This document shows, piece by piece, positions 48,615 through 57,902 of a stretch of 64,000 bases of DNA. The position numbers and the translations under genes are program-made. The DNA lies in the NCBI GenBank assembly GCA_038237475.1, contig JBBRYS010000007.1, positions 1 to 64,000 on the forward strand, written 5' to 3'. Position 1 is the first letter of the stretch. Each line of letters starts with the position of its first letter. Source of the DNA: JAOAPY01 sp038237475. Lineage in GTDB: Bacteria; Acidobacteriota; Blastocatellia; Pyrinomonadales; Pyrinomonadaceae. The notes beneath the pieces were generated by a model. It was not told the origin of the DNA. It searched no databases and saw only the letters and a program-made list of their open reading frames with translations.

Positions 48615-50720
48615 CTAGTCTTCTTCCTCGCCTCTGATTCGTCCCTCAGCTCGCGACTGCTCCACGATCTTTGGCGCGAGTTGGCCTGGGACCGGATCGT
48701 AGTGTGAGAACTGCATATGAAACGAGCCTCGGGCTGCGGTAATGGAGTTCAGAGTTGACTGGTAATTCAGCATCTCTGACATCGGCGCCTGAGCTTTGAT
48801 CACCTGGTCCTTACCGACAGTTTCCATTCCCTGTACGCGACCGCGGCGCGAGTTCAGATCCCCCATGATGTCACCGCTATTTTCCTGCGGCGCAGAGATC
48901 TCAACGTCCATGATTGGTTCCAGCAGGACGGGTTTCACTTTCTCAATCGCGGCGCGAAAGGCTTTGCGTCCCGCGGCGCGAAACGAATGTTCGTCTGAGT
49001 CGACGTTGTGATAGGAACCGTCAATCAGCGTTACTTTGAAATCGACGAGCGGGTATCCCGCAATTGCGCCCGAAGCAGCAGCCTCTACTATGCCTTTCTC
49101 GATTGCCGGACGAAATTGTTGCGGCACTGAACCGCCAAAGATCTTGTCTTCAAAGACGAACCCGCCGCCACGCGGCATGGGCTCGAACACACACTTGCAG
49201 TCGCCAAACTGGCCGCGACCGCCGGTTTGCTTCTTATGACGGCCCTGCACTTCCGCTCGAGCCGTGATCGTTTCCTTGTAGGGAACTTTGGGCGGATGCA
49301 GCATGACCTCTACGCTGTACCGCTTCTTCAACTTATCGACGACTGTCTCGACGTGGAGCTGGCCTGAGCCGGACAGCAGAAACTCTTTCGTTTGCGCGTC
49401 GCGGCTAAAGTGCAGGGCCGGATCCTCTTCGAGAATCTTGTGCAGCGCCACGCTGATCTTTTCTTCGTCCTGCCGTGACTTCGGTTCGATGGCAAACGCG
49501 ATCGCGGCTTCGGGGTAGGTAACCGGCTCGTAAACAATCGGGTGGGCCTTATCGCAAATTGTGTCGCCAGTTTGTGTCTCTTTCAGTTTTACGCAGGCGA
49601 TGATGTCCCCGGCGTGGGCTTCGTTGATCTTGTCGAGTTGCTTGCCTTCAATAGCGTGCAGGGCGCCGAGTCGTTCACTGACGCCGCGGGTTGAATTTAG
49701 TATCGTCGCGTCCGTCGTGATCTTGCCGCTGACGACCTTGAAAACGTTGATGCGGCCGGCAAAAGGGTCCGCGATGGTGCGGAAACAGTAAGCTGAAAAA
49801 GGCTCGCTGTCGCTGTATTTACGGGAGATATTTTCCGCATCGGGACCTGCATCCATCGGCTTGCCATGTTCGGCTTCGTGGTGCGCCGGATCAGGTGCGT
49901 AATCAACGATGCCATTCAGCAGCGCGCGCAGGCCCACCTGCGTCAGGCTTGAAACTGCAAAGACCGGACAAAGCTTGCTGTTAGCTATAGCCTTACTGAT
50001 ATTCGGCAGAATGTCCGCTTCTTCAAGAGTCCCCTTGTCAAAATATTTTTCCATCAGGGCGTCATCGGACTCGGCCACCAATTCGATCAGTCGCTCTCTG
50101 GTCTTGTCTACCAGTTCACGACCTTCGGCAGGAATGTCGACTTCCTTGGCCTGACCGTCGGCGCCGAGTTCATACGCTTTCATGTGGACGACATCGACGA
50201 CTCCGCGAAAGTCCTTTTCTTTTCCAATCGGCAGCGTGAAGGGGATGATGGCGCGACTGAATCTGGACTGAGCGCTTTCGAGCGCGGCGCCGAAATCGGC
50301 GTGCTCTTTGTCGAGCTTAGTGATGACCATCATGCGGGGCACGATGAATTCATTGGCATAGGCCCAGGTCTTCTCGGTCTGTACTTCGACGCCCTTGACG
50401 CCATCGACAACGGCGATGGCGCAGTCAGCGACCTTCAAAGCCGGACGAGCGTGAGCCACGAAGGCTGCGTACCCGGGAGTATCTATAAAAGTGATCTTGG
50501 TATCTCGATGGTCAAGATGAGCAATTGCAGTATTAAGAGTTATCTTGCGGGCAATGGAATCTTCTTCATAATCGGTAACAGTATTTCCTTCGTCAACTTT
50601 ACCCCAGCGCGGTGTGGCTCCGGCGACGTAGAGAAGTGAACTTATCAGTTGGGTCTTCCCTGCGTCGCCGTGTCCGATGACCGCAAGGTTGCGGATTGAT
50701 TCAGTAGCGTAGGCTTTCAT
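48615..50720 (-). CDS. Elongation factor G-like GTPase
   Basis: 701 residues with full EF-G domain order. The P-loop is GHGDAGKTQ at residues 16-24 (EF-G has AHIDAGKT), and switch II is DTPGYAAF at 80-87, with Tyr where EF-G has the catalytic His. NKxD appears as TKLDKEHADF. Domains II-V continue to the end, with YPEAAIAFAIEPKSRQDEEK and GDIMGDLNSRRGRVQGME. This looks like the divergent EF-G-2 type found beside a standard fusA elsewhere. It stands alone. Confidence 0.92.
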   Translation of the reverse strand: MKAYATESIRNLAVIGHGDAGKTQLISSLLYVAGATPRWGKVDEGNTVTDYEEDSIARKITLNTAIAHLDHRDTKITFIDTPGYAAFVAHARPALKVADCAIAVVDGVKGVEVQTEKTWAYANEFIVPRMMVITKLDKEHADFGAALESAQSRFSRAIIPFTLPIGKEKDFRGVVDVVHMKAYELGADGQAKEVDIPAEGRELVDKTRERLIELVAESDDALMEKYFDKGTLEEADILPNISKAIANSKLCPVFAVSSLTQVGLRALLNGIVDYAPDPAHHEAEHGKPMDAGPDAENISRKYSDSEPFSAYCFRTIADPFAGRINVFKVVSGKITTDATILNSTRGVSERLGALHAIEGKQLDKINEAHAGDIIACVKLKETQTGDTICDKAHPIVYEPVTYPEAAIAFAIEPKSRQDEEKISVALHKILEEDPALHFSRDAQTKEFLLSGSGQLHVETVVDKLKKRYSVEVMLHPPKVPYKETITARAEVQGRHKKQTGGRGQFGDCKCVFEPMPRGGGFVFEDKIFGGSVPQQFRPAIEKGIVEAAASGAIAGYPLVDFKVTLIDGSYHNVDSDEHSFRAAGRKAFRAAIEKVKPVLLEPIMDVEISAPQENSGDIMGDLNSRRGRVQGMETVGKDQVIKAQAPMSEMLNYQSTLNSITAARGSFHMQFSHYDPVPGQLAPKIVEQSRAEGRIRGEEED

Positions 50721-51004
50721 AAGAGACGATTCCTTTCAGCTGTTGCATTAGATCGGATAAGTATCCATCTCTAACGCAGGTCCTTAGAAGTTCGTTGATA
50801 TGTAATTCCAGGTTGAACGTAATTTATCCGAGCACAAAGGCAATGGCAAGCTGGTTCCTGCTCATTTCGAGGTGAGGAGTTTCCGGATACCTGCGCCACC
50901 GGTAAAGGCTCTCGCAATGCATTAGCAGCCATCCCCGCCCCGGCATTCGGCATCAGACAGCTGTGTTAAAGCGCAGTGAATAAAGGTTTTCAGAAGGAGT
51001 TCTC

Positions 51005-51748
51005 ATGTTTTTGCAGATGATTTACAAGTTAAGGTGGTCGAGGTTGTTAGCAGTAGCGATTGCAGTAGCTTTCTCCACAGTCGTTTCCGCATCGGCCGCT
51101 ACAAACTCAATGGACCAACACCCGGCGAAGTCAGCAGGCAAGGTTGCAGAGCCGCTCAATATCGCCATCCTGATTCAGGATGATCTGGTTTCTTCGGTAG
51201 GGAATGAAATCCCCGTAACGGCAGACTTCATCCGCAGCTTACCCAGTGGTTCTCGCGTGCTGGTAGGTTACATAACCGCCGGCTCATTACAGGTACGGCA
51301 GGGCTTTACCAAGGATCTGGAAAGCGCGGCGCGTTCGTTGCGAATTCCAATTTCGAATTCCTCGGCTGCGCCATATAACCCGTATGTTGAAGTGATTGAA
51401 GCCTTACGTTATTTCGATAACAGCTGGAAAGGGCGCAATGCAGTACTGCTCGTTTCTGACGGTCTGGATGATTCGCGTGGGTTTGATTCAACTAGCGCCG
51501 GCATGACGCTTGATCTTGAGCGGGCGATGCGCGAAGCCAACACGCGCAGCGTGGCGATTTACACTTTTTATGCTCCGTCAGTAGGGCGCACGAGCCGCAG
51601 TCGTTTGGCGGCGAGTTACGGCCAAAGCTCACTCAATCGCATTGCACACGGAACGGGGGGGCAGGCATTTTTTCAGGGCTTAACCGGCTTTGTGACCTTC
51701 GATCCGTATTTTAAGCAGTTGCGGGAGGATTTGAACCGCCGGTTTTGA
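51005..51748 (+). CDS. Secreted VWA-like domain protein
   Basis: 247 residues. A signal peptide (LLAVAIAVAFSTVVSASAAT) precedes a von Willebrand A-like fold: the strand LNIAILIQDDLVSSVGNEI takes the place of the DxSxS site, which lacks both Ser, and RNAVLLVSDGLDDSRGFDST forms the second acidic loop. The incomplete MIDAS suggests weak or no metal binding. AGAAGGAG is a strong RBS. The 284-nt gap upstream, shared with the divergent EF-G-like gene, shows nothing else definite. Confidence 0.8.
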   Translation: MFLQMIYKLRWSRLLAVAIAVAFSTVVSASAATNSMDQHPAKSAGKVAEPLNIAILIQDDLVSSVGNEIPVTADFIRSLPSGSRVLVGYITAGSLQVRQGFTKDLESAARSLRIPISNSSAAPYNPYVEVIEALRYFDNSWKGRNAVLLVSDGLDDSRGFDSTSAGMTLDLERAMREANTRSVAIYTFYAPSVGRTSRSRLAASYGQSSLNRIAHGTGGQAFFQGLTGFVTFDPYFKQLREDLNRRF

Positions 51749-51861
51749 GAGGCGTTCGTACGCGGAACGGCTATTGATTCGGTCTGACAGGGGTATCGGG
51801 CTCGAGGAGCGCGCATTAAGCGCAACCTTATCATTACGGCTTTTGGTGAAGAGTTGGGTCT

Positions 51862-51896
51862 CGCCGTCGCGGAGTTTTGCTCGGCGGCGTCGTTTT
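51862..51896 (+). terminator. Probable terminator after the VWA gene
   Basis: CGCCGTCGCGGAG (51862-51874) pairs with CTCGGCGGCG (51880-51889) with one mismatch and one G-T pair, and is followed shortly by TTTT. It lies 114 nt after the VWA stop inside a 284-nt gap with no other feature. Confidence 0.5.
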
Positions 51897-52032
51897 CACT
51901 TGACGAGTGCTTTAAAATTATTCGCCCGCCATCCTGCGGAGGACTTGGCCGTTAATTTAGCGGATGGTAAAGTGTTCGCGCCGCGTCATTAAGGGCCAAC
52001 ATTGAATCTCTCACGCGGTCTAGAGTGGCAAC

Positions 52033-52389
52033 GTGCGCGAATATTGTCTAATCGTCGAAGGAGCTTACCTCTCGGAGTCCGAAGCCGAACACGCTTTGCG
52101 TGATCCTTTTCTGGAAGATTGGGTCGAACAGACGGGAACCTTCAAGATTCACAATATGGGTGAGATTCAAATCATTTCTGGCGTCACCCTGGGATCGCTG
52201 GGGGTCGTCATGCTGGATGACGGAGTGTTTGAGATTGCCAGCGCCGACGCCGAGCATCCCCTGACGGAGCACAAAGCCAAAGGCGTCGCCGATGCGTTGC
52301 GGCGGCAGGATATGTTTGACGAGATCAACGTTAAGCCCCGAGATGAAGTGGCGACTGAGTCAGAATTGGTAGAGGACAATCTAGAATGA
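52033..52389 (+). CDS. Small cytoplasmic protein of unknown function
   Basis: 118 residues starting at GTG 52033; acidic, with no signal or membrane segment. It reads REYCLIVEGAYLSESEAEHA at the start and includes GEIQIISGVTLGSLGVVMLD. Its stop overlaps the next start (ATGA), so the two are coupled. I recognise no family. Confidence 0.6.
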   Translation: MREYCLIVEGAYLSESEAEHALRDPFLEDWVEQTGTFKIHNMGEIQIISGVTLGSLGVVMLDDGVFEIASADAEHPLTEHKAKGVADALRRQDMFDEINVKPRDEVATESELVEDNLE

Positions 52390-52880
52390 AGAAATCCACG
52401 AAGGTTTGGTTGGGGATCGCTACCATCTGGCCCATCGCTTACATATTCTTTTTCATAGCTGCAGTTTTTTCGATGATCCTGATTGGCGGTTTGCTGGAAA
52501 GCGGAAACTCGAGTGGACCACACGGAGCTGCTTCAGTGTTATTTCCCCTGGGGTTCGTGGGCTTGTTTGCCCTGCATTTTCTGACCATCCTGGGATCGCT
52601 TGCCCTCACCGTTTTCTACATTATCCGGGTCATGAAGACAGAGCAGCTTGAGCAAAACATGAAGATCATGTGGATGGTCTTGCTCTTTTTTATGGGCATG
52701 CTGGCTCAACCCGTATTCTGGTATCTCTATATTTGGCGAGAGACGCCGGAACCCAACTCACTGGGCAACGATTCTCCTTTGCTGGCTGCAGGTTCGCCGT
52801 CTGACTGGGCGGAGCAATCCGCCACCCCGTCTCGCGAAGCCGCTTATGTGCCTCCCGCCCAACCACCAGACTGGCGTTGA
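52386..52880 (+). CDS. Membrane protein of unknown function
   Basis: 164 residues with three hydrophobic segments (about residues 10-40, 55-80 and 95-115) and a Pro-rich cytoplasmic-looking tail. It is translationally coupled to the preceding small gene by a 4-nt overlap, and its end overlaps the macro-domain frame by 35 nt. No family is recognised. Confidence 0.65.
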   Translation: MKKSTKVWLGIATIWPIAYIFFFIAAVFSMILIGGLLESGNSSGPHGAASVLFPLGFVGLFALHFLTILGSLALTVFYIIRVMKTEQLEQNMKIMWMVLLFFMGMLAQPVFWYLYIWRETPEPNSLGNDSPLLAAGSPSDWAEQSATPSREAAYVPPAQPPDWR

Positions 52881-53418
52881 GGGCACTACGAGTTTCCAAG
52901 TGGCAACAGAAATCAAACCGGAACTATTTGTTGACGGACGAGTGCGCGTCAGCCTGGGCGATATTACGAAGCAGAAGGTCGCTGCCATCGTTAATGCCGC
53001 AAACTCAACCTTGCTCGGTGGCGGTGGAGTCGATGGTGCGATTCACCGTGCGGGAGGTCCCGTTATTCTGGAAGAGTGCCGTGAGATTCGGCGCAGCACT
53101 TATCCCAGTGGCTTGCCGACCGGAGAGTCTGTCATCACCGGCGCCGGAAATTTACCCGCGCGCTTTGTGATACACACGGTCGGGCCTATATTCGGCATCC
53201 ATCAGGGTAGTGAAGCGGAATTACTGGCGGCGTGTTATCAAAATTCGTTGTCGCTGGCAGTGCAGCATTCACTGGACTCGATCGCCTTTCCGGCGATCTC
53301 GACTGGCGCCTACGATTATCCATGCGAGCAGGCGGCGGTCGTCGCCTCGCTAACAATTCTGCAATTCTTGAAGAACGACGAGTTTATCTCGGATCTTCGG
53401 CTGGTTTTCTTTGCGTAG
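52846..53418 (+). CDS. Macro-domain protein (ADP-ribose hydrolase-like)
   Basis: 190 residues as an open frame; the macro core starts near residue 33 (VRVSLGDITKQKVAAIVNAA) and the true start may be later, for example GTG 52900. The binding loops NSTLLGGGGVDGAIHRAGG and FPAISTGAYDYP match MacroD/YmdB proteins, which remove ADP-ribose or deacetylate O-acetyl-ADP-ribose. The protein stops at LRLVFFA, where relatives add about 15 residues of helix. The codons after the stop remain open for 16 codons, so truncation by one TAG is possible. Confidence 0.88.
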   Translation: MCLPPNHQTGVEGTTSFQVATEIKPELFVDGRVRVSLGDITKQKVAAIVNAANSTLLGGGGVDGAIHRAGGPVILEECREIRRSTYPSGLPTGESVITGAGNLPARFVIHTVGPIFGIHQGSEAELLAACYQNSLSLAVQHSLDSIAFPAISTGAYDYPCEQAAVVASLTILQFLKNDEFISDLRLVFFA

Positions 53419-53555
53419 CATGACTTGCGGATATTTCTGGCAAATCATGAATTTAAATCCGGCTGAAGAGAATGGAAAATCAGGAGAGACGGCGTAAGAG
53501 AATGACAAAAAATAGACCAGGAGAGCCCGGCTGAAGCCGGTACTCTGAACGCCTG

Positions 53556-55700
53556 ATGATGATGAGGACAATCTTGGAAGAGAATCAACGACTACCGCTT
53601 TCGTTACGCGCGCTTGAGCGCCTCGCCTGGAACTACTGGTGGAGCTGGTGTGCCGATGGACCTGGTGTGTTTCGCGATCTTGACCCTGAAATCTGGGAAC
53701 AGTACGAACAGAACCCGAGAGTCCTGCTGGCTAAGACAACCGAATATCGCCTAGCGCAGATGGCCACTGATCCAGTGTATGTAGATCGGGTACGCCGGCT
53801 GGGGGAAGAATTCGATCGCTACATGGGGGAGACTGCTCGCTGGACAAGCGAGCATGAGAGCGCAGCCACGCCGGAACATCCGGTCGCCTATTTTTGCGCC
53901 GAGTATGGGGTCCACAACTCGCTGCCCTTGTATTCGGGTGGACTGGGGATTTTAGCCGGCGACCATTTGAAGTCTGCCAGCGATCTCGGTTTACCCCTGG
54001 TGGCGGTCGGACTCCTGTATCACTTCGGCTACTTTCGTCAGCGTCTGCGGCGCGACGGCTGGCAAGAGGAGTACTACGGCGAAACCCATCCTTCTGCACT
54101 GCCGATCACGCTGAGCCGGAACAGCGATGGCTCGCCCCTGCTGGTTGAAGTGACCATCCGCGAACGCCCGGTCAAAGCTCAGATCTGGCGAGCGCAGGTT
54201 GGCCGCATCCCGCTTTACCTGCTGGATACCAACATCCCGGCTAACGACGAGACTGATCGCTGGGTCACAGGCCACCTTTACGGCGGCGATCGGGAAACCA
54301 GAATTGTTCAGGAGATGTTGCTTGGCATAGGCGGGGTTCGCTTGCTCCGAGAGCTTGGCATCGAGCCGCACGTGTTCCATCTCAACGAAGGTCACTCAGC
54401 TTTTCTAACGCTGGAGCTGACACGCGAGCTGGTGCAGAAAGACAAACTTGGCTTTGTTGAGGCTTCGCAGATTGTTCGCCAGCGTTGCGTCTTTACTACC
54501 CACACGCCCGTGGCTGCGGGTAACGATGAGTTTGAAGCAGAGTTGGTGCAACGATCGTTCGGCGAGTCTTACGCTCAGTCATTGGGTTTGGAGACCGGTG
54601 AATTTATCGCGCTGGGGCGCACTGATCCCAAAGATATCAGCGAGGCGTTTGGTCTTACGCCGCTGGCGATTCGCATGTGTCGTTCGACGAATGGTGTCAG
54701 TCGCAAGCACGGGGAAGTCTCAAGGGCCCTCTGGCAAAAGCTCTGGCCAGGTCTGACACTGGACGAAGTGCCGATTACGCACGTCACGAACGGCGTTCAC
54801 GCGCCGACCTGGGCGGCCCCGATGATTCGTTCGTTGTACGAAAAATCCGTTGGACCAAACTGGTCTACAGATATTCGCGATCAAAAGCGCTGGGAAGATG
54901 GCATCGCGAAGATGTTGGATGAAGACCTGTGGTCGGCGCATTTGCTGCTGAAGGAACGATTGGTGGCCTTCATCAGGCATCGAGCTTTCAAGGCGCGCCT
55001 GAACCGCGGCGAAACTATGGAGTACACGGAAGCTGCCCGGGTCATGTTCGACCCAGCCGCGTTGACTATTGGTTTTGCTCGTCGCGCCGCTGGCTACAAG
55101 CGCTGGAATCTGTTGCTTACGGATCCCAATCGCCTGTTGCGACTCATGAATAACGAAGGGCGTCCGGTTCAATTTGTTTTCGCCGGCAAGGCCCACCCGC
55201 AGGATCAGCAGTCAAAGTACATCCTGCAGCAACTGGCGCGCTGGCGTTATGATCCGCTGGTGCGCGACCGGGCAGTGTTTCTCGAGGACTACGATCAGGA
55301 GATTGCGCGCCAGTTGGTCCATTCGGTCGATGTCTGGCTCAACGTGCCCCGGCGCCCTCTCGAGGCGTCAGGCACCAGCGGCGAAAAGGTAGCCATCAAT
55401 GGCGGGCTGAACCTTTCGATTCTGGATGGCTGGTGGCTCGAAGGCTACGACGGCACCAATGGTTTTGCGATTGGAGAGGAAGGTTCGCTGGGCGAGGCTG
55501 CTGAAGTTGACGCAGCGGATGCCGAAGCTCTTTATCGCGTACTCGAGGAGTTGGTCATCCCCTGTTATTACGAACGAGACGCCGAGGCTATGCCGCGCCG
55601 CTGGATCGCCATGATGAAGCGATCGATTCAAACTCTGGCGCCGGAATTTAACAGCGACAGAATGGTGGCTGAATATGCTGAGAGGATTTATTCCCAGTAG
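53556..55700 (+). CDS. glgP: Alpha-glucan phosphorylase (GlgP, TIGR02094-like)
   Basis: 714 residues; phosphorolyses glycogen or maltodextrin to glucose-1-phosphate. PVAYFCAEYGVHNSLPLYSG and GGLGILAGDHLKSASDLGLP are typical of the shorter phosphorylase family. The pyridoxal-phosphate region is EASGTSGEKVAINGGLNLS, with the Lys that should carry the cofactor. Three ATG codons in a row mark the start. No glycogen synthesis genes are nearby. Confidence 0.92.
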   Translation: MMMRTILEENQRLPLSLRALERLAWNYWWSWCADGPGVFRDLDPEIWEQYEQNPRVLLAKTTEYRLAQMATDPVYVDRVRRLGEEFDRYMGETARWTSEHESAATPEHPVAYFCAEYGVHNSLPLYSGGLGILAGDHLKSASDLGLPLVAVGLLYHFGYFRQRLRRDGWQEEYYGETHPSALPITLSRNSDGSPLLVEVTIRERPVKAQIWRAQVGRIPLYLLDTNIPANDETDRWVTGHLYGGDRETRIVQEMLLGIGGVRLLRELGIEPHVFHLNEGHSAFLTLELTRELVQKDKLGFVEASQIVRQRCVFTTHTPVAAGNDEFEAELVQRSFGESYAQSLGLETGEFIALGRTDPKDISEAFGLTPLAIRMCRSTNGVSRKHGEVSRALWQKLWPGLTLDEVPITHVTNGVHAPTWAAPMIRSLYEKSVGPNWSTDIRDQKRWEDGIAKMLDEDLWSAHLLLKERLVAFIRHRAFKARLNRGETMEYTEAARVMFDPAALTIGFARRAAGYKRWNLLLTDPNRLLRLMNNEGRPVQFVFAGKAHPQDQQSKYILQQLARWRYDPLVRDRAVFLEDYDQEIARQLVHSVDVWLNVPRRPLEASGTSGEKVAINGGLNLSILDGWWLEGYDGTNGFAIGEEGSLGEAAEVDAADAEALYRVLEELVIPCYYERDAEAMPRRWIAMMKRSIQTLAPEFNSDRMVAEYAERIYSQ

Positions 55701-55826
55701 TAGCAGCAATCGTTCCGCCTACCCTTCTCGGTAAGGACTTACGATTGCCAAATTCCGACTCAGTTTGGCCGCCTGCAGGTCTTTTGTTCGCTCCTGCTTC
55801 GTCGTTCGTTGTAAACTAGTCGGCTC

Positions 55827-57863
55827 ATGAAGCACTGCACCGTTTGCAAAACCAAATACGACGACAGTGTTAGTTTCTGTCCTGTCGACGGCGAGGTCCT
55901 GGTGGACGATCCGTCTTCTATCGTCGACACGGTCCTTGACGGTCAATACCATATCGAATCTCTCCTGGGAAAAGGCGGCATGGGCGCCGTCTTTCGCGCC
56001 CGGCATATACTGCTGGGAGACCGCGTCGCCATAAAAATCCTGCCTCCGGAAATGCGCAACAACGCCGAGTGGCTGCGGCGCTTTCGTCGCGAAGGCCAGG
56101 CGGCGCGTCGTTTTCGTCACCCAAATGCCGTGACTGTCTATGACTTGCGGACGGCCAGCGACGGCATGATTTATATGGTGATGGAATATGTGGAAGGCCA
56201 CACGCTGGATGCTGAATTGAGGGCGCGCGGAACCTTCTCAGCCGGTGAGGCCCTGACGGTCATGGAGCCGATCCTGAGCGTGCTGAACGCGGCCCATGCA
56301 ATGGGGGTGGTCCATCGAGATTTGAAACCCGAGAACATCATGATCGGGAAAACGAGCTCAGCCAGCGAACTCAACATTAAACTGCTTGATCTGGGCATCG
56401 CCAAGTTGAGCGATGTGGCCGGCGTGGACGAAGGCAAAAATACGGCCCTCACGATGGCCGGGCAGATGCTGGGAACGCCCTATTACATGTCTCCCGAGCA
56501 GTGGGGAGAATTGCCGCGCGATGGCAATCCGGAGATTGATGGGCGCGCTGACATCTACAGTCTGGCCCTCGTCTTCTATGAAATGATCGCGGGAGCCCGT
56601 CCCTACAGCAGTACCACTCTGCTCGAGTTGCGCAGAGAGCACGTGTCCGTAGCCCCGCGGCCGCTGACCGAGGTTGTGCCGGGAGTATCGAATGAATTCA
56701 GCAAGGTCATCGCTCGGGGAATGGCTAAGGACCGCGCTGATCGCCCGAATACCGCTGGTCAGTTTGCAGCTGAACTGAAAGCCGTGCTCGGCGATTCTGA
56801 AAACGGATCTCACCAAAGTGCCAGGCTTGCCAATCTGGGCACCAGTCAGGCTGCAGCTGACACAATCGCCACCGGACCGGTTCCGAAAACCAACTCGGAT
56901 GTCGATGCACCTACCGTGATTACCATGGATGAGGTGGCAGTTGAGCCTTTGAAGCCACAGCCGCCCAAGCCTGCGGTATCCGTGGGCGCGGCACTCGAAA
57001 GCGCAGCCACCGTCGCCGAATCATCTCGATTGGCTTCGAGCATTACCGCTCCACAAGTGCAAACACCCGCCGCCGGCCTTCCGTCAGTTGCCCCGGCAGT
57101 GGGGCCCAGTGAGGCAATCCCGAGCGCGCAAGTTCAGAAGAAGGGCAGTGGCGGCTTGCTGATTATTGGCGGGATCGTCGTTCTCGTTTTGCTCATCGCG
57201 GGCGTGGGCGGCTTCCTGCTGGTGAATTCGCTGAGGTCTCCAGGAAAAACAAACAACGACACTAACAATGCCGGGCCGGGCGTGGAATTGGCTAGCAAGG
57301 AAGTCGCGCGCTACTGGCTCGAGGTAATAGCACCTGACAAGAATGCGAAACCTGCTTTGGTAGTGCCGACAATTCCAATCGCTTCCAGCCAGCAATTCAA
57401 GTTTCACTTTTCACCGTCTGCCACGGGATTCGTCTACATCATTGGGCCGGGCGAGCAAAACAAACCCACGGGTTTTTTAACAGCAAAAGCAGATGCAGAG
57501 GCAACCGGATTGGCGAGTAATGAAGTCAAACAGGCTGCCGAGCTCAGCTTTCCTTCGGGAAGCTTCCCCAACGGTCAGGAACGCTGGCTGGGATTTGATA
57601 AGACGCCCGGGACCGAAACCTATACGATGATTTTTTCCACCACCCGACTCGAAGCACTCCGGTTCCTCAATGATGTCGCCCCCGGGGAAGCCTTGACTGC
57701 TGCGCAGGAGCAGGAGTTAAAGAGTTTCGTTGCTAAATACAAAACTCCAGAGACCGAGTACAATAGCTCAAATTCCGCCGCGCCTTTTGTAATGGTAAAG
57801 GCTTCTGGCAAGACTTTCCCCGACCATCCATTAGTTTTCGACATTCGCATAGAACACAAATAA
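55827..57863 (+). CDS. Transmembrane Ser/Thr kinase with zinc ribbon and DUF4384-like sensor
   Basis: 678 residues. Residues 1-25 form a zinc-ribbon-like start with Cys4, Cys7 and Cys18 (KHCTVCKTK, SFCPVDGE). The kinase domain has the Gly loop GKGGMGAVF (48-56), Lys70, Glu89, HRD (163-165) with Lys167, a DLG in place of DFG (188-190), and SPE for APE. A disordered Pro/Ala/Val linker, a membrane helix near residues 441-466 and an extracytoplasmic domain from about 494 follow. That domain resembles the next gene's product. It is the first gene of a tight three-gene unit. Confidence 0.9.
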   Translation: MKHCTVCKTKYDDSVSFCPVDGEVLVDDPSSIVDTVLDGQYHIESLLGKGGMGAVFRARHILLGDRVAIKILPPEMRNNAEWLRRFRREGQAARRFRHPNAVTVYDLRTASDGMIYMVMEYVEGHTLDAELRARGTFSAGEALTVMEPILSVLNAAHAMGVVHRDLKPENIMIGKTSSASELNIKLLDLGIAKLSDVAGVDEGKNTALTMAGQMLGTPYYMSPEQWGELPRDGNPEIDGRADIYSLALVFYEMIAGARPYSSTTLLELRREHVSVAPRPLTEVVPGVSNEFSKVIARGMAKDRADRPNTAGQFAAELKAVLGDSENGSHQSARLANLGTSQAAADTIATGPVPKTNSDVDAPTVITMDEVAVEPLKPQPPKPAVSVGAALESAATVAESSRLASSITAPQVQTPAAGLPSVAPAVGPSEAIPSAQVQKKGSGGLLIIGGIVVLVLLIAGVGGFLLVNSLRSPGKTNNDTNNAGPGVELASKEVARYWLEVIAPDKNAKPALVVPTIPIASSQQFKFHFSPSATGFVYIIGPGEQNKPTGFLTAKADAEATGLASNEVKQAAELSFPSGSFPNGQERWLGFDKTPGTETYTMIFSTTRLEALRFLNDVAPGEALTAAQEQELKSFVAKYKTPETEYNSSNSAAPFVMVKASGKTFPDHPLVFDIRIEHK

Positions 57864-57902
57864 GCGCAGCGGATTACTGCTGACTATCCGGAGACAAGGT
57901 TA

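Noticed and set aside
51774..51992. 72-codon frame between the VWA gene and the next small gene
   Set aside because: It overlaps the probable terminator at 51862-51896, has an Arg/Ser-rich composition typical of wrong-frame translation, and has no RBS.
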